NCBI GenBank assembly: GCA_036501625.1
Contig: DASXZY010000046.1
Location: forward strand, 62,001-126,000
Direction: 5' to 3'
Length of the DNA stretch: 64,000 bases
Source of the DNA: Palsa-1400 sp036501625
GTDB lineage: Bacteria > Verrucomicrobiota > Verrucomicrobiia > Limisphaerales > Palsa-1400
Under the pieces are notes generated by a model, which saw only the letters and a program-made list of their open reading frames with translations, searched no databases and was not told the DNA's origin. The translations under genes were made by a program, and so were the position numbers. Shown one piece after another: positions 1 to 7,810 of this stretch (the first letter of the stretch is position 1; each line of letters begins with the position of its first letter).

Positions 1-2
1 AC

Positions 3-416
3 GCTTTTCCCGCTCCCGGCCAAGTCGTGAAAATGCCCCTCGAACGCTTGCGCGCGGCCGGCCTCTCTCGCCCGAAGGCCGGATACATCCTCGATTTGGC
101 GAAGTGTTGCGATTCGGGATGGGCGCCTTCGCTGGATGATTGTGATTTGCTTGACGATGAGGCCATCGTCGCGAAGCTGACGGAAATCAAGGGCATCGGG
201 CGCTGGACGGTCGAGATGTTCCTCATTTTCAATTTGGGAAGGCCGGATATCCTGCCCATTCACGATCTGGGTGTCCGCCGCGGTTTTCAAAATCTTTACC
301 GGAAACGCAAAATGCCCGAACCGAAGCGGCTGGCCGAACATGGCCGCCGCTGGGCGCCCCATCGCACCATGGCCGCAAGGTATTTGTGGCGGGCGGCGGA
401 CTCAGAAAAAGGATGA
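3..416 (+). CDS. DNA-3-methyladenine glycosylase (AlkA/HhH-GPD), 5'-truncated by window edge
   Basis: This is the C-terminal part of a base-excision-repair glycosylase that removes alkylated purines. The reading frame is open to the first base of the window, so the real start lies outside; the GTG at 27 is probably internal, because the codons before it (AFPAPGQV) read smoothly into the conserved LRAAGLSRPKAGYI segment. The helix-hairpin-helix is visible as LTEIKGIGRWTVEMF, followed by the Gly/Pro-Asp region with the expected catalytic aspartate in PIHDLGVRRG. The end lies 4 bases before the start of the next gene, so the two may be cotranscribed. The family assignment is firm; alkylation-damage specificity is inferred from the family. 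Confidence 0.88.
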   Translation, partial: AFPAPGQVVKMPLERLRAAGLSRPKAGYILDLAKCCDSGWAPSLDDCDLLDDEAIVAKLTEIKGIGRWTVEMFLIFNLGRPDILPIHDLGVRRGFQNLYRKRKMPEPKRLAEHGRRWAPHRTMAARYLWRAADSEKG

Positions 417-420
417 AATC

Positions 421-1530
421 ATGAAGAGAATCTTATGTTTGCTGTTGCTTTCGTTAAGCCGGGTTCTGGCTCAGGATGCCAAGCCGCCCATTCACGTCGC
501 CATCGTCGGCTTGGTGCATGACCATGCTTATGGGTTCATTCCTTTGACACAAAATCGGCCCGACGCGCAATTGGCCGGCATCGTGGAGCCTGACAAAGAA
601 TTGGCCGAGTCTTACGCAAAGCGGTTCCACCTTAACAGCGATCTTTTTTACCCGACCCTGGACGCGCTGCTGGCCAAGACCAATGTCAATGCCGTCGCCG
701 CCTTTACCTCGACTCTTGACCACCGGCGCGTCGTCGAAATGTGCGCCCCGCTGCACATCGACGTCATGATGGAAAAACCGATGGCGGTGAACATGACGGA
801 GGCGCGGGCCATCGAGGCGGCCGCCAAGCGCGGCGGCATCCAGATCGTGGTCAATTTTGAAACGACCTGGTACCAGGGCAATCAAACCGCCTACAAATTG
901 GCGGACGAGGACCACGCCATCGGCGACCTGCGCAAAATCGTGGCGCATGATGGGCATCGCGGCCCGCGGGAGATCGGCTGTTCGGAAACGTTCCTCAAAT
1001 GGCTGACCGATCCGACGTTGAATGGCGGCGGGGCGCTGCCGGATTTTGGCTGTTACGGCGCGGACCTTATCACTTGGCTGATGGGCGGGCAGCGGCCCAT
1101 TTCGGTCGTAGCGGTCACGCAACACATCAAGCCGGACATTTATCCCAAGGTCGAGGACGAGGCCACCGTGATCCTCACTTATCCTAAAGCGCAGGGCATC
1201 ATTCAGGCCTCGTGGAATTGGCCCATCGACCGCAAGGACCTCGAAATCTATGGCAGGACCGGCTACATCAAGGTGCCCCGGAAGAATGTCCTGGAAATGA
1301 GGAAATTCGGCGAACAAGAGACCAGCCAGGAATTGCCCGCCCCGCCGCTGGACAGCCCGGACCATGACCAGCTTTCCTATCTGGCGGCCGTGGTGCGCGG
1401 GGACATCAAGCCTTCCGGCCTTTCCTCGCTCGCCATGAACATGACCGTCACGGAAATTCTGGATGCCGCCCGGGAGTCGGCCCAGACGGGAAAGCGGATT
1501 GATTTGCCGGCACCGCCGCCCGCTGAGTGA
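421..1530 (+). CDS. Exported Gfo/Idh/MocA-family oxidoreductase
   Basis: A 369-residue NAD(P)-dependent sugar oxidoreductase-like protein. I chose the ATG at 421 because an AAGGA sits just upstream and the protein then begins with a signal peptide (MKRILCLLLLSLSRVLAQ). The Rossmann segment starts at HVAIVGLVHDHAYGF, and the EKP motif typical of the family is present near residue 118 in MMEKPMAVNMTEA. A glycine-rich GGGALPDFGCYGADL stretch fits the C-terminal alpha/beta domain. Exported Gfo/Idh/MocA proteins are common in Verrucomicrobiota and Planctomycetota, where they are linked to unusual sugars; the substrate cannot be read from this sequence. Confidence 0.88.
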   Translation: MKRILCLLLLSLSRVLAQDAKPPIHVAIVGLVHDHAYGFIPLTQNRPDAQLAGIVEPDKELAESYAKRFHLNSDLFYPTLDALLAKTNVNAVAAFTSTLDHRRVVEMCAPLHIDVMMEKPMAVNMTEARAIEAAAKRGGIQIVVNFETTWYQGNQTAYKLADEDHAIGDLRKIVAHDGHRGPREIGCSETFLKWLTDPTLNGGGALPDFGCYGADLITWLMGGQRPISVVAVTQHIKPDIYPKVEDEATVILTYPKAQGIIQASWNWPIDRKDLEIYGRTGYIKVPRKNVLEMRKFGEQETSQELPAPPLDSPDHDQLSYLAAVVRGDIKPSGLSSLAMNMTVTEILDAARESAQTGKRIDLPAPPPAE

Positions 1531-1705
1531 AGGCGTGGTGCAATATTCGCGCGGTGGCGCCGTATGGAAGTTGGAAGATTTGAGGCCCGATGAGATCGCA
1601 TAGCGCGGTGGCGGCTGCCACCTTGCGCGACAGCGGCCAGGGGCCTACATTAAATGGGGTCAAGCAAATGCAAGCGCGGCCCCGGCAGATTGAAGGAGTC
1701 AGAAT

Positions 1706-2608
1706 ATGAAAGTTTGTTCGTCAGTTTCTCGGATGGCGCTTATCGCGATGATGGCCGCGTGCCTCGTCGCGCCTTGGGACGCCAACAGCGGCCAAAACCC
1801 CGTCTTCCCTCCCGGCAATCCGCCCGCGCCTCCGCCAGGCGCCGCCTCGGCGCCGTTGCCTTATGGCGCGGGAGAGGTGTTGAAGATGTACCAAGGGGGA
1901 ATCAATAAAGACATTATTGTAAACTACATCGACAGCACGCCCGGCTCTTATCACATGTCGGCCGACCAAATCATCTATCTTCAGGGTGTTGGGGTGCCGC
2001 AGGACATCACCAAAGCAATGATCCAGCGCGATGGCGCCTTGCAACAGCAGGCCAGCCAGCAGTATTACGCGCAGCAGCCGCAGCCAGGCCCGGCTCCGTA
2101 TCCGCAGGGGGGGCCGGGTGATCAACAACCGCCGCCGCAAATGGCGATGCCCGCCACGCCGGCTCCTGATGTCTCCGCCGAATATCCCGCTTACGATTAT
2201 GGTTACGATTACGGAACTCCCTATTATTACGGCGGGTATCCGTACTACTACGGATATTATTGGTGGCCGAATGTGGGCTGGAGTTGGGGTTGGCGCGGAT
2301 GGGGCGGACGCGGATTCCGCGGCGCTGGCGCATTCGGATTTCGTGGCGGCGTGGGTGGATTCCACGGAGGATTCAGCGGGTTCCGCGGCGGCGTTGGAGG
2401 GTTCCATGGTGGAGTCGGAGGATTTCACGGCGGCTTCGGCGGCGGATTCCGCGGTGGAACCGGTGGTGAATTCCACGGAGGAGCTGGCGGCGGATTCCGC
2501 GGTGGAACCGGTGGTGGATTCCACGGAGGATCTGGCGGCGGATTCCATGGCGGCGGAAGCTTTCATGGCGGCGCCGGCGGCGGCGGGCACGGCGGGGGCC
2601 ACAGATAA
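1706..2608 (+). CDS. Exported glycine-rich protein with GFHGG repeats
   Basis: A 300-residue protein of unknown function. An AAGGAG lies just upstream of the ATG at 1706. Residues 1-28 look like a signal peptide. Residues ~55-110 form a small conserved-looking domain (LPYGAGEVLKMYQGGINKD onward) of a kind I associate with Verrucomicrobiota exported proteins. A Gln/Pro-rich linker and a Tyr-rich stretch (~155-190) follow. The C-terminal ~100 residues are almost entirely Gly, Phe, His, Ser and Arg in GGFHGG and GGFRGG units. The composition suggests a disordered or surface structural protein, possibly metal-binding through histidines; that is inference only. Confidence 0.75.
   Translation: MKVCSSVSRMALIAMMAACLVAPWDANSGQNPVFPPGNPPAPPPGAASAPLPYGAGEVLKMYQGGINKDIIVNYIDSTPGSYHMSADQIIYLQGVGVPQDITKAMIQRDGALQQQASQQYYAQQPQPGPAPYPQGGPGDQQPPPQMAMPATPAPDVSAEYPAYDYGYDYGTPYYYGGYPYYYGYYWWPNVGWSWGWRGWGGRGFRGAGAFGFRGGVGGFHGGFSGFRGGVGGFHGGVGGFHGGFGGGFRGGTGGEFHGGAGGGFRGGTGGGFHGGSGGGFHGGGSFHGGAGGGGHGGGHR
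2441..2536 (+). repeat. 48-bp tandem repeat, two copies, within the glycine-rich gene
   Basis: Bases 2441-2488 and 2489-2536 are near-identical copies of a 48-bp unit encoding GGFRGGTGG-(E/G)FHGG-type residues. Shorter, more diverged units precede them from about 2340. The length is a multiple of three, so gain or loss of a unit keeps the frame. Confidence 0.85.
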
Positions 2609-2652
2609 TCCGTTTTGACACGGTTTCCACTATGGCCTAAGTTGGGAACGCC

Positions 2653-3012
2653 ATGAATGACAATCCGGTCGCAATGTTGACGGAGAGCGCCGCCGATGAA
2701 ATCCGCGCCAAGCTGGCCGCGGATTCGGAAGGCGCGGGCAAAGGCCTGCGCCTTTATGTGGAAAAGGGCGGCTGCTCCGGTCTTCAATACGGCATGGTTT
2801 TCGACCAGAAACGTCCCGATGATCTTGAAGCGTCGCATTTTGGCGTCTCGGTGTTCGTGGACCCATTTAGCGCGGAATATCTCCGGGGATCGGTCGTGAG
2901 CTTCTCGGATGCCTTAACCGGCGGCGGATTCAAAATCACCAATCCAAAGGCGGCCCAAAGTTGCGGCTGCGGCAAATCCTTCGAGCCAGAGCAGAAGACG
3001 CCCGGGGCCTGA
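2653..3012 (+). CDS. A-type iron-sulfur carrier protein (IscA/ErpA/HesB family)
   Basis: A 119-residue scaffold/carrier for Fe-S cluster delivery in the cytoplasm. The three ligand cysteines are in place: the first in EKGGCSGLQYGM (about residue 42) and the last two in the C-terminal SCGCGKSF. Length and layout match the HesB/IscA/ErpA family. No other isc or suf genes are adjacent, so the paralogue (IscA, ErpA or SufA) cannot be decided here. It begins 44 bases after the glycine-rich gene and stands at the end of the plus-strand run. Confidence 0.93.
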   Translation: MNDNPVAMLTESAADEIRAKLAADSEGAGKGLRLYVEKGGCSGLQYGMVFDQKRPDDLEASHFGVSVFVDPFSAEYLRGSVVSFSDALTGGGFKITNPKAAQSCGCGKSFEPEQKTPGA

Positions 3013-3361
3013 TTGGGCCTTCTTGGAGATTCCCGTTTTCTCAACACTCGGCCGCCAGATTAAATAGTATTGACTTAATCCGGCCTATGGTTGCAGATGC
3101 CTGTCCGCGACCATCCAACCGCGGTGAGATGACATCTCGCCGCAAAAAGCACTGGCGCAGCTTGGATTGGAGCGCAGGTTCTATATGGAAAGCGCCTTGT
3201 TCAGGCTTGTTTTTCCTTGAATTGCTTTGGGCTCAGTTTGTTTTTCTAAAAAACCATGGGGAACGCAACTGAAAAGAACATGCGCCGAAGCGCGATATGG
3301 CCACACTATACCATGATTTGATGGTAATGCAAGGGGCTATATTCACCGCGCTTTCGATTCC
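3013..3361. other. Intergenic region, no gene recognised
   Basis: This 349-bp gap lies between two convergent genes. Open frames here are short and have no recognisable protein. I see no tRNA fold, no hairpin followed by a T tract and no repeat. Confidence 0.6.
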
Positions 3362-4786
3362 TTAACCGGCCAGCTTTTTGAGGCGGGCGCCTTGGGAGGT
3401 GTCCTCGATGACCCAGCCTTTGGTTTTGAGTTCGTCGCGGATGGCGTCGGCTTTTTTGAAATCCTTGGCGCGGCGGGCGGCCAGGCGCTCGTCCAATAAT
3501 GCTTGAAGCTCGGCCGGGGTTTCCGCCTCGCCGGGACTGCCCAGGGCCAGCACGGAATCAATCTTTTCCCAAGCCGCCAGCGCGGCGGCGGCGCGATCTG
3601 GAGTGATGCCGGCGGGCGCGGCCAGCAGGCGGTTGTTTTCGCGCACCCATTCAAAAACCGCGCCCCACGCGCCGGAGATGTTGAAATCCTCGTCCAGCGC
3701 GGCGGAAAACTGCGCGGCCAAACTGTCCTCAGCCGGGGCGGTGGCGCCGCCGGCGGCCTGGCGCAATTTGGCCAGGCATTCGTCGAGGCGGGCGAGAGCG
3801 GTGCGCGCGCCGCGCAGGCCGTCCAGGGTGAAATTGAACGGTTCGCGGTAATGGGCCTGCAACAATTCGAAACGAATCTCCCGTCCCGTGAAGCCCTGGC
3901 GCATCAAGTCCCGCGGCGTGAAAAAGTTGCCGAGGCTTTTGCTCATCTTTTTGCCTTCGACCAACAAATGCGCGCCGTGCATCCAGTATTTGACGAATGG
4001 CCGCCCCGCTTCTCGTGCTTCCGCCCCTTCGCTTTGGGCGATTTCGTCCTCGTGATGCGGAAACATCAAATCTTCGCCTCCCAAATGGAGGTCCAGGCTG
4101 GGGCCGAGCGCCTTCATGCTCATGGCGCTGCACTCAATGTGCCAGCCGGGCCGGCCTTCGCCCCACGGGCTGGGCCAAAAAACCGCGCCGTCCGAGGCCG
4201 CCCGCGCCTTCCACAACGCGAAATCGGCCGCGGACTCCTTGGCGTATTCGTCGTGGGCCATGCGCTCGCCGGGGCGCATCTGTTCGAAATTCAATTTGAC
4301 CAATTGGCCGTAGCGGGCGCCGCCTGCCTGGTATTTCTCGATGCTGAAATAAACCGAGCCGTCCGACGCGCGATAAGCCAGCCCGCGCGCGGCCAGCTTT
4401 TCGATCAACGCGATGATGTCCGCGATGTGTTCCGTGGCGCGCGGGGTTTCGTGCGGGCGCAGGCAATGGAGCGTCTGAAAATCCTCGAAGAACGCCGTCT
4501 CGAACTGGGCCGTGAATTCCCGCAGAGTCATCTTCGATTCCGCCACGCGCTTGATGATTTTATCCTCCACATCCGTGATGTTCATGATGTGGCGGACGGC
4601 GAAGCCCTGGGCTTGGAGATGGCGGCGCACAAGATCGGCGAAGACGAACGTGCGGAAATTGCCGATGTGGGCGAAGTCGTGCACGGTTGGCCCGCAGCAA
4701 TAGAGGCCGACGTGCCGGCCCGCCGGGTCCAAGGGGACGAATTCCTGCACCGAACGGGACAAAGTATTGAACAAACGCAATGCCAT
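3362..4786 (-). CDS. cysS: Cysteinyl-tRNA synthetase
   Basis: A 474-residue class I aminoacyl-tRNA synthetase that charges tRNA-Cys. The first zinc-ligand cysteine region (YCCGPTVHD) is near residue 30, the HIGH signature appears as HIGN just after it, and KMSKS is intact in EGKKMSKSLGNFF about two thirds along. The GWHIECSAMSM segment supplying further zinc ligands is also present. Length is normal. It lies 70 bases downstream of the flagellar chaperone cluster on the same strand, which may be fortuitous or may allow read-through. Confidence 0.97.
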   Translation of the reverse strand: MALRLFNTLSRSVQEFVPLDPAGRHVGLYCCGPTVHDFAHIGNFRTFVFADLVRRHLQAQGFAVRHIMNITDVEDKIIKRVAESKMTLREFTAQFETAFFEDFQTLHCLRPHETPRATEHIADIIALIEKLAARGLAYRASDGSVYFSIEKYQAGGARYGQLVKLNFEQMRPGERMAHDEYAKESAADFALWKARAASDGAVFWPSPWGEGRPGWHIECSAMSMKALGPSLDLHLGGEDLMFPHHEDEIAQSEGAEAREAGRPFVKYWMHGAHLLVEGKKMSKSLGNFFTPRDLMRQGFTGREIRFELLQAHYREPFNFTLDGLRGARTALARLDECLAKLRQAAGGATAPAEDSLAAQFSAALDEDFNISGAWGAVFEWVRENNRLLAAPAGITPDRAAAALAAWEKIDSVLALGSPGEAETPAELQALLDERLAARRAKDFKKADAIRDELKTKGWVIEDTSQGARLKKLAG

Positions 4787-4856
4787 CGCCGCCTATGTAT
4801 CTCCGACGAAGGATTTTTTCAATCCCGCAATCGCGAAACGCGGGCGAAAAAGTCGC

Positions 4857-5234
4857 TCAGGAATAGGAATTGAGCATTGGGCGCGGGCCGCCGGCGTAAC
4901 TGGAGCGGATGCGCCGCAAATTGAACTGGGCCTGTTCCAGAAGGCGTTTCTCTTCCTGCGCGCGATGCTTGCGATCAGCCAGGAGGCTGGCGTTTTGCGT
5001 TTCCAGAGCGAGCAATTCTTCCACGGCGGGGCGGAATGGGTTGGCGGCGGCTTCAGCCGGGTTCAGCGCCCGCCATGCCTCGACGGCCTGGCCGAGCGGC
5101 TGCCTCAATTGGGTTTTGGCATCCTGGACGGTTCGCAACTCCGCCCAATGGCCAGCTTGGATGGCCTGCGTCTCGTCGCGGGTGCGGTCGAGCCACTCCT
5201 TGAGGATGGCGGCAACGCGCTGGCGCGGGTCCAT
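4857..5234 (-). CDS. FliT/FlgN-like flagellar export chaperone (probable)
   Basis: A 125-residue, mostly helical protein rich in Glu, Gln, Arg and Leu with no signal peptide, as expected for a small coiled-coil chaperone. Sequence alone does not prove the family. The assignment rests on position: it starts 3 bases after the fliS stop on the same strand, where fliT or another late-substrate chaperone often sits. If correct it would bind flagellar late substrates such as FliD or hook-associated proteins in the cytoplasm. Confidence 0.55.
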   Translation of the reverse strand: MDPRQRVAAILKEWLDRTRDETQAIQAGHWAELRTVQDAKTQLRQPLGQAVEAWRALNPAEAAANPFRPAVEELLALETQNASLLADRKHRAQEEKRLLEQAQFNLRRIRSSYAGGPRPMLNSYS

Positions 5235-5237
5235 AAA

Positions 5238-5675
5238 TCAGGCGGCGGCGCTTTCGGCGGGCGCCTCGACGTCCGCGCGGGATTCGCCGCCGTTGCGGAG
5301 CATTTCGGCCCAGCTATCGCGCAACACGCGCAAGCGGCCGATGATTTCTTCGACAGGCTCTTTTTGCTTGGCGCGGTTGGCCTCGGTCAGGCGGCGGTAG
5401 AAATAATTGTAAAGGCGGCGGAAATTGGAAGCGACCTCGCCGCCCCCTTGCATGTTCAGGGAGGCGTTCATCTCGTGGATGATGGCTTGGGCGCGGACGA
5501 TGTTATTGTTGATGGTTTGGTTGAACATCTGCGGGTCCGTGTACTCGAAGCCGGTTATGGCTTTTTCCAGGAAGCGCAGCGCCCCATCGTAAAGCATCAG
5601 CACCAATTGACCAGCTGTGGCGGTTTGAGTGGCCACTTTCCGGTAGGATTCCCAAGGCTTGCTGCGGGACATCAT
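5238..5675 (-). CDS. fliS: Flagellar export chaperone FliS
   Basis: A 145-residue cytoplasmic chaperone that holds flagellin before export. Family hallmarks are visible: the N-terminal SYRKVATQTATAGQLVLMLYDGALRFL segment (given here in outline), the NNNIVRAQAIIHEMNASLN helix, and the LYNYFYRRLTEAN motif near residue 92. Length fits the family (~130-145). It lies between an FlgM-like gene (13 bases upstream) and the FliT-like gene (3 bases downstream), forming a compact late-flagellar unit. No flagellin gene is in the window. Confidence 0.93.
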   Translation of the reverse strand: MMSRSKPWESYRKVATQTATAGQLVLMLYDGALRFLEKAITGFEYTDPQMFNQTINNNIVRAQAIIHEMNASLNMQGGGEVASNFRRLYNYFYRRLTEANRAKQKEPVEEIIGRLRVLRDSWAEMLRNGGESRADVEAPAESAAA

Positions 5676-5688
5676 AAGATAGGAAAGG

Positions 5689-6000
5689 TTACGCGTTCTC
5701 GGAGGTTAGGGCGGAGGCGAAAAGCCGGGACACCGCCGAAAGGACCTCAGCAGGAGGGTAGTTCGGGTCCGCGATCAGGGACTTGGCCCGCTCCACCATT
5801 TCAGGGCGGCTGGCGGGGGAATTGGCCAGGGCTTGTTCCAAGGCCGACGAATTTGTCAAAGAGACTCGATCCGAAAGCATGTTTGTTGCAGGCGTGGTGC
5901 GTTGGGGAATTGCGGCCCCATTCACGCCGTTAGCGCTCAGGTTTGTATTGATTTCCATAGAATCAGCAGCGTTTGGTCTCATCATTCCATTGACTGCCAT
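5689..6000 (-). CDS. FlgM-like anti-sigma-28 factor
   Basis: A small protein whose C-terminal half resembles FlgM: a DRVSLTNSS motif is followed by a segment (RPEMVERAKSLIADPNYPP) like the FlgM sequence before its last helix, and a terminal amphipathic helix. FlgM proteins bind and hold sigma-28 until the hook is complete. The reading frame allows 103 residues from the ATG at 6000; an internal ATG at 5958 (MEINTNLS) gives 89 residues, closer to typical FlgM, and may be the real start. The adjacent fliS supports the assignment. Confidence 0.75.
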   Translation of the reverse strand: MAVNGMMRPNAADSMEINTNLSANGVNGAAIPQRTTPATNMLSDRVSLTNSSALEQALANSPASRPEMVERAKSLIADPNYPPAEVLSAVSRLFASALTSENA

Positions 6001-6051
6001 TAATTTTATCGGTTTGGATGATAATAACTTTAGGTTTGTTGGGTGTCAAAA

Positions 6052-6747
6052 TCAGTGTTCCGGCAGGGTTGCCATCAAGGCGTGCAGGGTGTATTGGCCG
6101 AAGCGGCTGGGGGAGCTGAGAACGGCGTTGGGGTCGGGTATGGGCGATTGCGTCACAATATGGCCAGCCGCGTAAACGCGGGCCGCATTGGCCACGGCGT
6201 CGTCCCCAGCATCGAACAGTTCGTCCGCCGCCCAGAAAATCCGATGTTCCTTGTTGACGACCAAGGTCAGTTTCCAGCCCACAGCAATGGGTTGATAGGG
6301 CTGGTAGCGGGTCAATTGATCGAAGAAAACTGCCTGGCAGCCCGTTTGCTCCTGGATGCGGTCAAAGAAGTCCGGCGGCAATTGGTCCTCCGCCCGCCAG
6401 CCGCGCTGGCCGGTCCAATTCTGCAATTGCTCGGGCGTGACGATGATCATCTCGAAGCGCTTGGATTTTTCGATCTCGGCTCGGAGCAGCGGTTGCAACG
6501 AATCCACGCCCGCCAAGAACGACTCCGTCGGCTGGAGAGTGGTCATCGGCAGGATGGCTATGCGCCTGACATCGGGGTCCAGGATGAGGCCCTTGCGATA
6601 AACGTTGGTGGGCTTGTAGCGTGATTCCAGAGGGGTATGAATCTTGGTGGTCGTGCATCCGCACAAAAGCCAAGACATGCCCGCGCTGGTTGCCAGCCAG
6701 GCGAGTCCGTGCCCGGCCCTTTTTAAAGGGTCCAATAACTGTGTCAT
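6052..6747 (-). CDS. Putative outer-membrane lipoprotein
   Basis: A 231-residue protein with a long N-terminal hydrophobic segment ending in a lipobox-like LLCGC (Cys near residue 31). The mature part contains RRIAILPMTT, a segment seen in lipoproteins of the CsgG/FlgO-like and GNA1162-like kinds, then an alternating alpha/beta region. I cannot place it in one family with confidence. It sits 51 bases upstream of the flagellar chaperone trio on the same strand, so a flagellar outer-membrane role is possible but unproven. Confidence 0.65.
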   Translation of the reverse strand: MTQLLDPLKRAGHGLAWLATSAGMSWLLCGCTTTKIHTPLESRYKPTNVYRKGLILDPDVRRIAILPMTTLQPTESFLAGVDSLQPLLRAEIEKSKRFEMIIVTPEQLQNWTGQRGWRAEDQLPPDFFDRIQEQTGCQAVFFDQLTRYQPYQPIAVGWKLTLVVNKEHRIFWAADELFDAGDDAVANAARVYAAGHIVTQSPIPDPNAVLSSPSRFGQYTLHALMATLPEH

Positions 6748-6790
6748 TTAAAGTCTGCCAAGTTATCGGCAGGCGCCGGGAAGACTTTAG

Positions 6791-7609
6791 TTACAAACGC
6801 CAATGGGTGCGGCGGAGCAATTGCAGCGCGTAACGGCCCTTTTTTTGGCTCAGGCGGGCCGGCTCGCCAAAGGCCTCAGTCATCGACACGGAGGTGAGCG
6901 CCTGTTTCCTGGCCCCTTGCGCCATGACCTGGGCCTCTTTCAAAATCAGCACGTGCGAGAACACCGGCATGATTTCTTCGACATGATGGGTGACGAGGAC
7001 AAGGGTCGGCGCGGGGTCGCTTTGGCCCAGGCGTTGCAGAAATTGGAGGAAATGCTCGCGCGCGGCCGGGTCCAGCCCCGCGCAGGGTTCATCGAGAATC
7101 AGCACGGCGGGCTTGGCCATCAAGGCGCGCCCGATCAGCACGCGCTGCCGTTCCCCTTGCGAAAGGTAAAGCCAGGGGCGTTCGGCCAAATCAAGGCATT
7201 CGGTTTGCCGCAGGATTTGCCGGCCCAGCCGCCGGTCCGCGCTGGTCATTTTGCCCCAGAAATCGATCATGGCATAGTGTCCGCTGACCACGGTTTCCAG
7301 GGCGGGTTCATCCGGCGGGATGCGCTGGCGGATGGCCGAGCTGACCATGCCCAGGCGCTGGCGCAATTGCCGCCAATCGACCCGGCCATACCGTTTTCCC
7401 AGGACTTCGACCTCTCCCGCCGTAGGTGTCAAATAGCCGGTGAGCGCGCACAGAAGGGAAGTTTTGCCGGAGCCGTTGGCGCCGAGGATGGCCCAATGCT
7501 GGCCGGGCAAAACCCGCCAATTGATGCCGTTGAGAATGACCGTTTCGCCGCGGCGCACCGCGAGGCCGGACACGGCCAGAACGGGTTCATTTTTCAATGA
7601 AGTAAACAA
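6791..7609 (-). CDS. ABC transporter ATP-binding protein
   Basis: A 272-residue single ATPase domain: Walker A GANGSGKTS (~residue 44), Q-loop region, signature LSQGERQRV, Walker B AVLILDEPCAGLD and an H-loop in LVLVTHHVEE. The closest feel is to the ModF/YlmA-type stand-alone ATPases, but substrate is unknown and no permease is adjacent. The reading frame starts at TTG 7609; another TTG at 7597 is equally plausible because neither has a clear Shine-Dalgarno. The 5' end overlaps the preceding small membrane-protein gene by ~23 bases, suggesting translational coupling. Confidence 0.88.
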   Translation of the reverse strand: MFTSLKNEPVLAVSGLAVRRGETVILNGINWRVLPGQHWAILGANGSGKTSLLCALTGYLTPTAGEVEVLGKRYGRVDWRQLRQRLGMVSSAIRQRIPPDEPALETVVSGHYAMIDFWGKMTSADRRLGRQILRQTECLDLAERPWLYLSQGERQRVLIGRALMAKPAVLILDEPCAGLDPAAREHFLQFLQRLGQSDPAPTLVLVTHHVEEIMPVFSHVLILKEAQVMAQGARKQALTSVSMTEAFGEPARLSQKKGRYALQLLRRTHWRL

Positions 7610-7745
7610 TCCAGAAGAAAGCGCCCGCAGTAAGAATGCCCACGATGACCGCCGCGATGTGGTTGCGCAGGAAGCGCTTGCGCGCTCCGCGTCCCTGCCC
7701 CGGCAGTAGATAATAAAAATTCTTTGACTTAGACCTTTTACTCAC
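7587..7745 (-). CDS. Small single-pass membrane protein (52 aa)
   Basis: A short reading frame read directly from the minus strand: GTG start at 7745, TGA at 7589-7587. It encodes a basic N-terminus (MSKRSKSKNFYYLLPGQGRG), a second basic patch (ARKRFLRNH) and one clear transmembrane helix (IAAVIVGILTAGAFFWIVYF), ending IEK. The positive-inside pattern suggests the N-terminus is cytoplasmic. It overlaps the start of the downstream ABC ATPase gene in another frame. Function is unknown; the clean basic-then-hydrophobic design argues against a random frame. Confidence 0.6.
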   Translation of the reverse strand: MSKRSKSKNFYYLLPGQGRGARKRFLRNHIAAVIVGILTAGAFFWIVYFIEK

Positions 7746-7810
7746 TTGAAAAGCAATAATTCACCTTGCCACATTATCGAAACAATTGTCAACATGTCCG
7801 AAATTTATTT

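Noticed and set aside
454..1365. A 303-residue frame antisense to the Gfo/Idh/MocA oxidoreductase
   Set aside because: It has no domain, no ribosome site and mirrors the codon use of the real gene; such shadows are expected in GC-rich DNA.
1448..1663. A minus-strand frame between the oxidoreductase and the glycine-rich gene that looks like a recurring short hypothetical protein
   Set aside because: No family could be named and no ribosome site was seen. It may be part of a dispersed repeat; a genome-wide search would decide.
3503..4873. A 456-residue frame antisense to cysS
   Set aside because: The synthetase motifs fix the coding strand.
7789..7794. A consensus TTGACA on the minus strand upstream of the small membrane-protein gene
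   Set aside because: No -10 box at a 16-18 base spacing, so a promoter is not supported.
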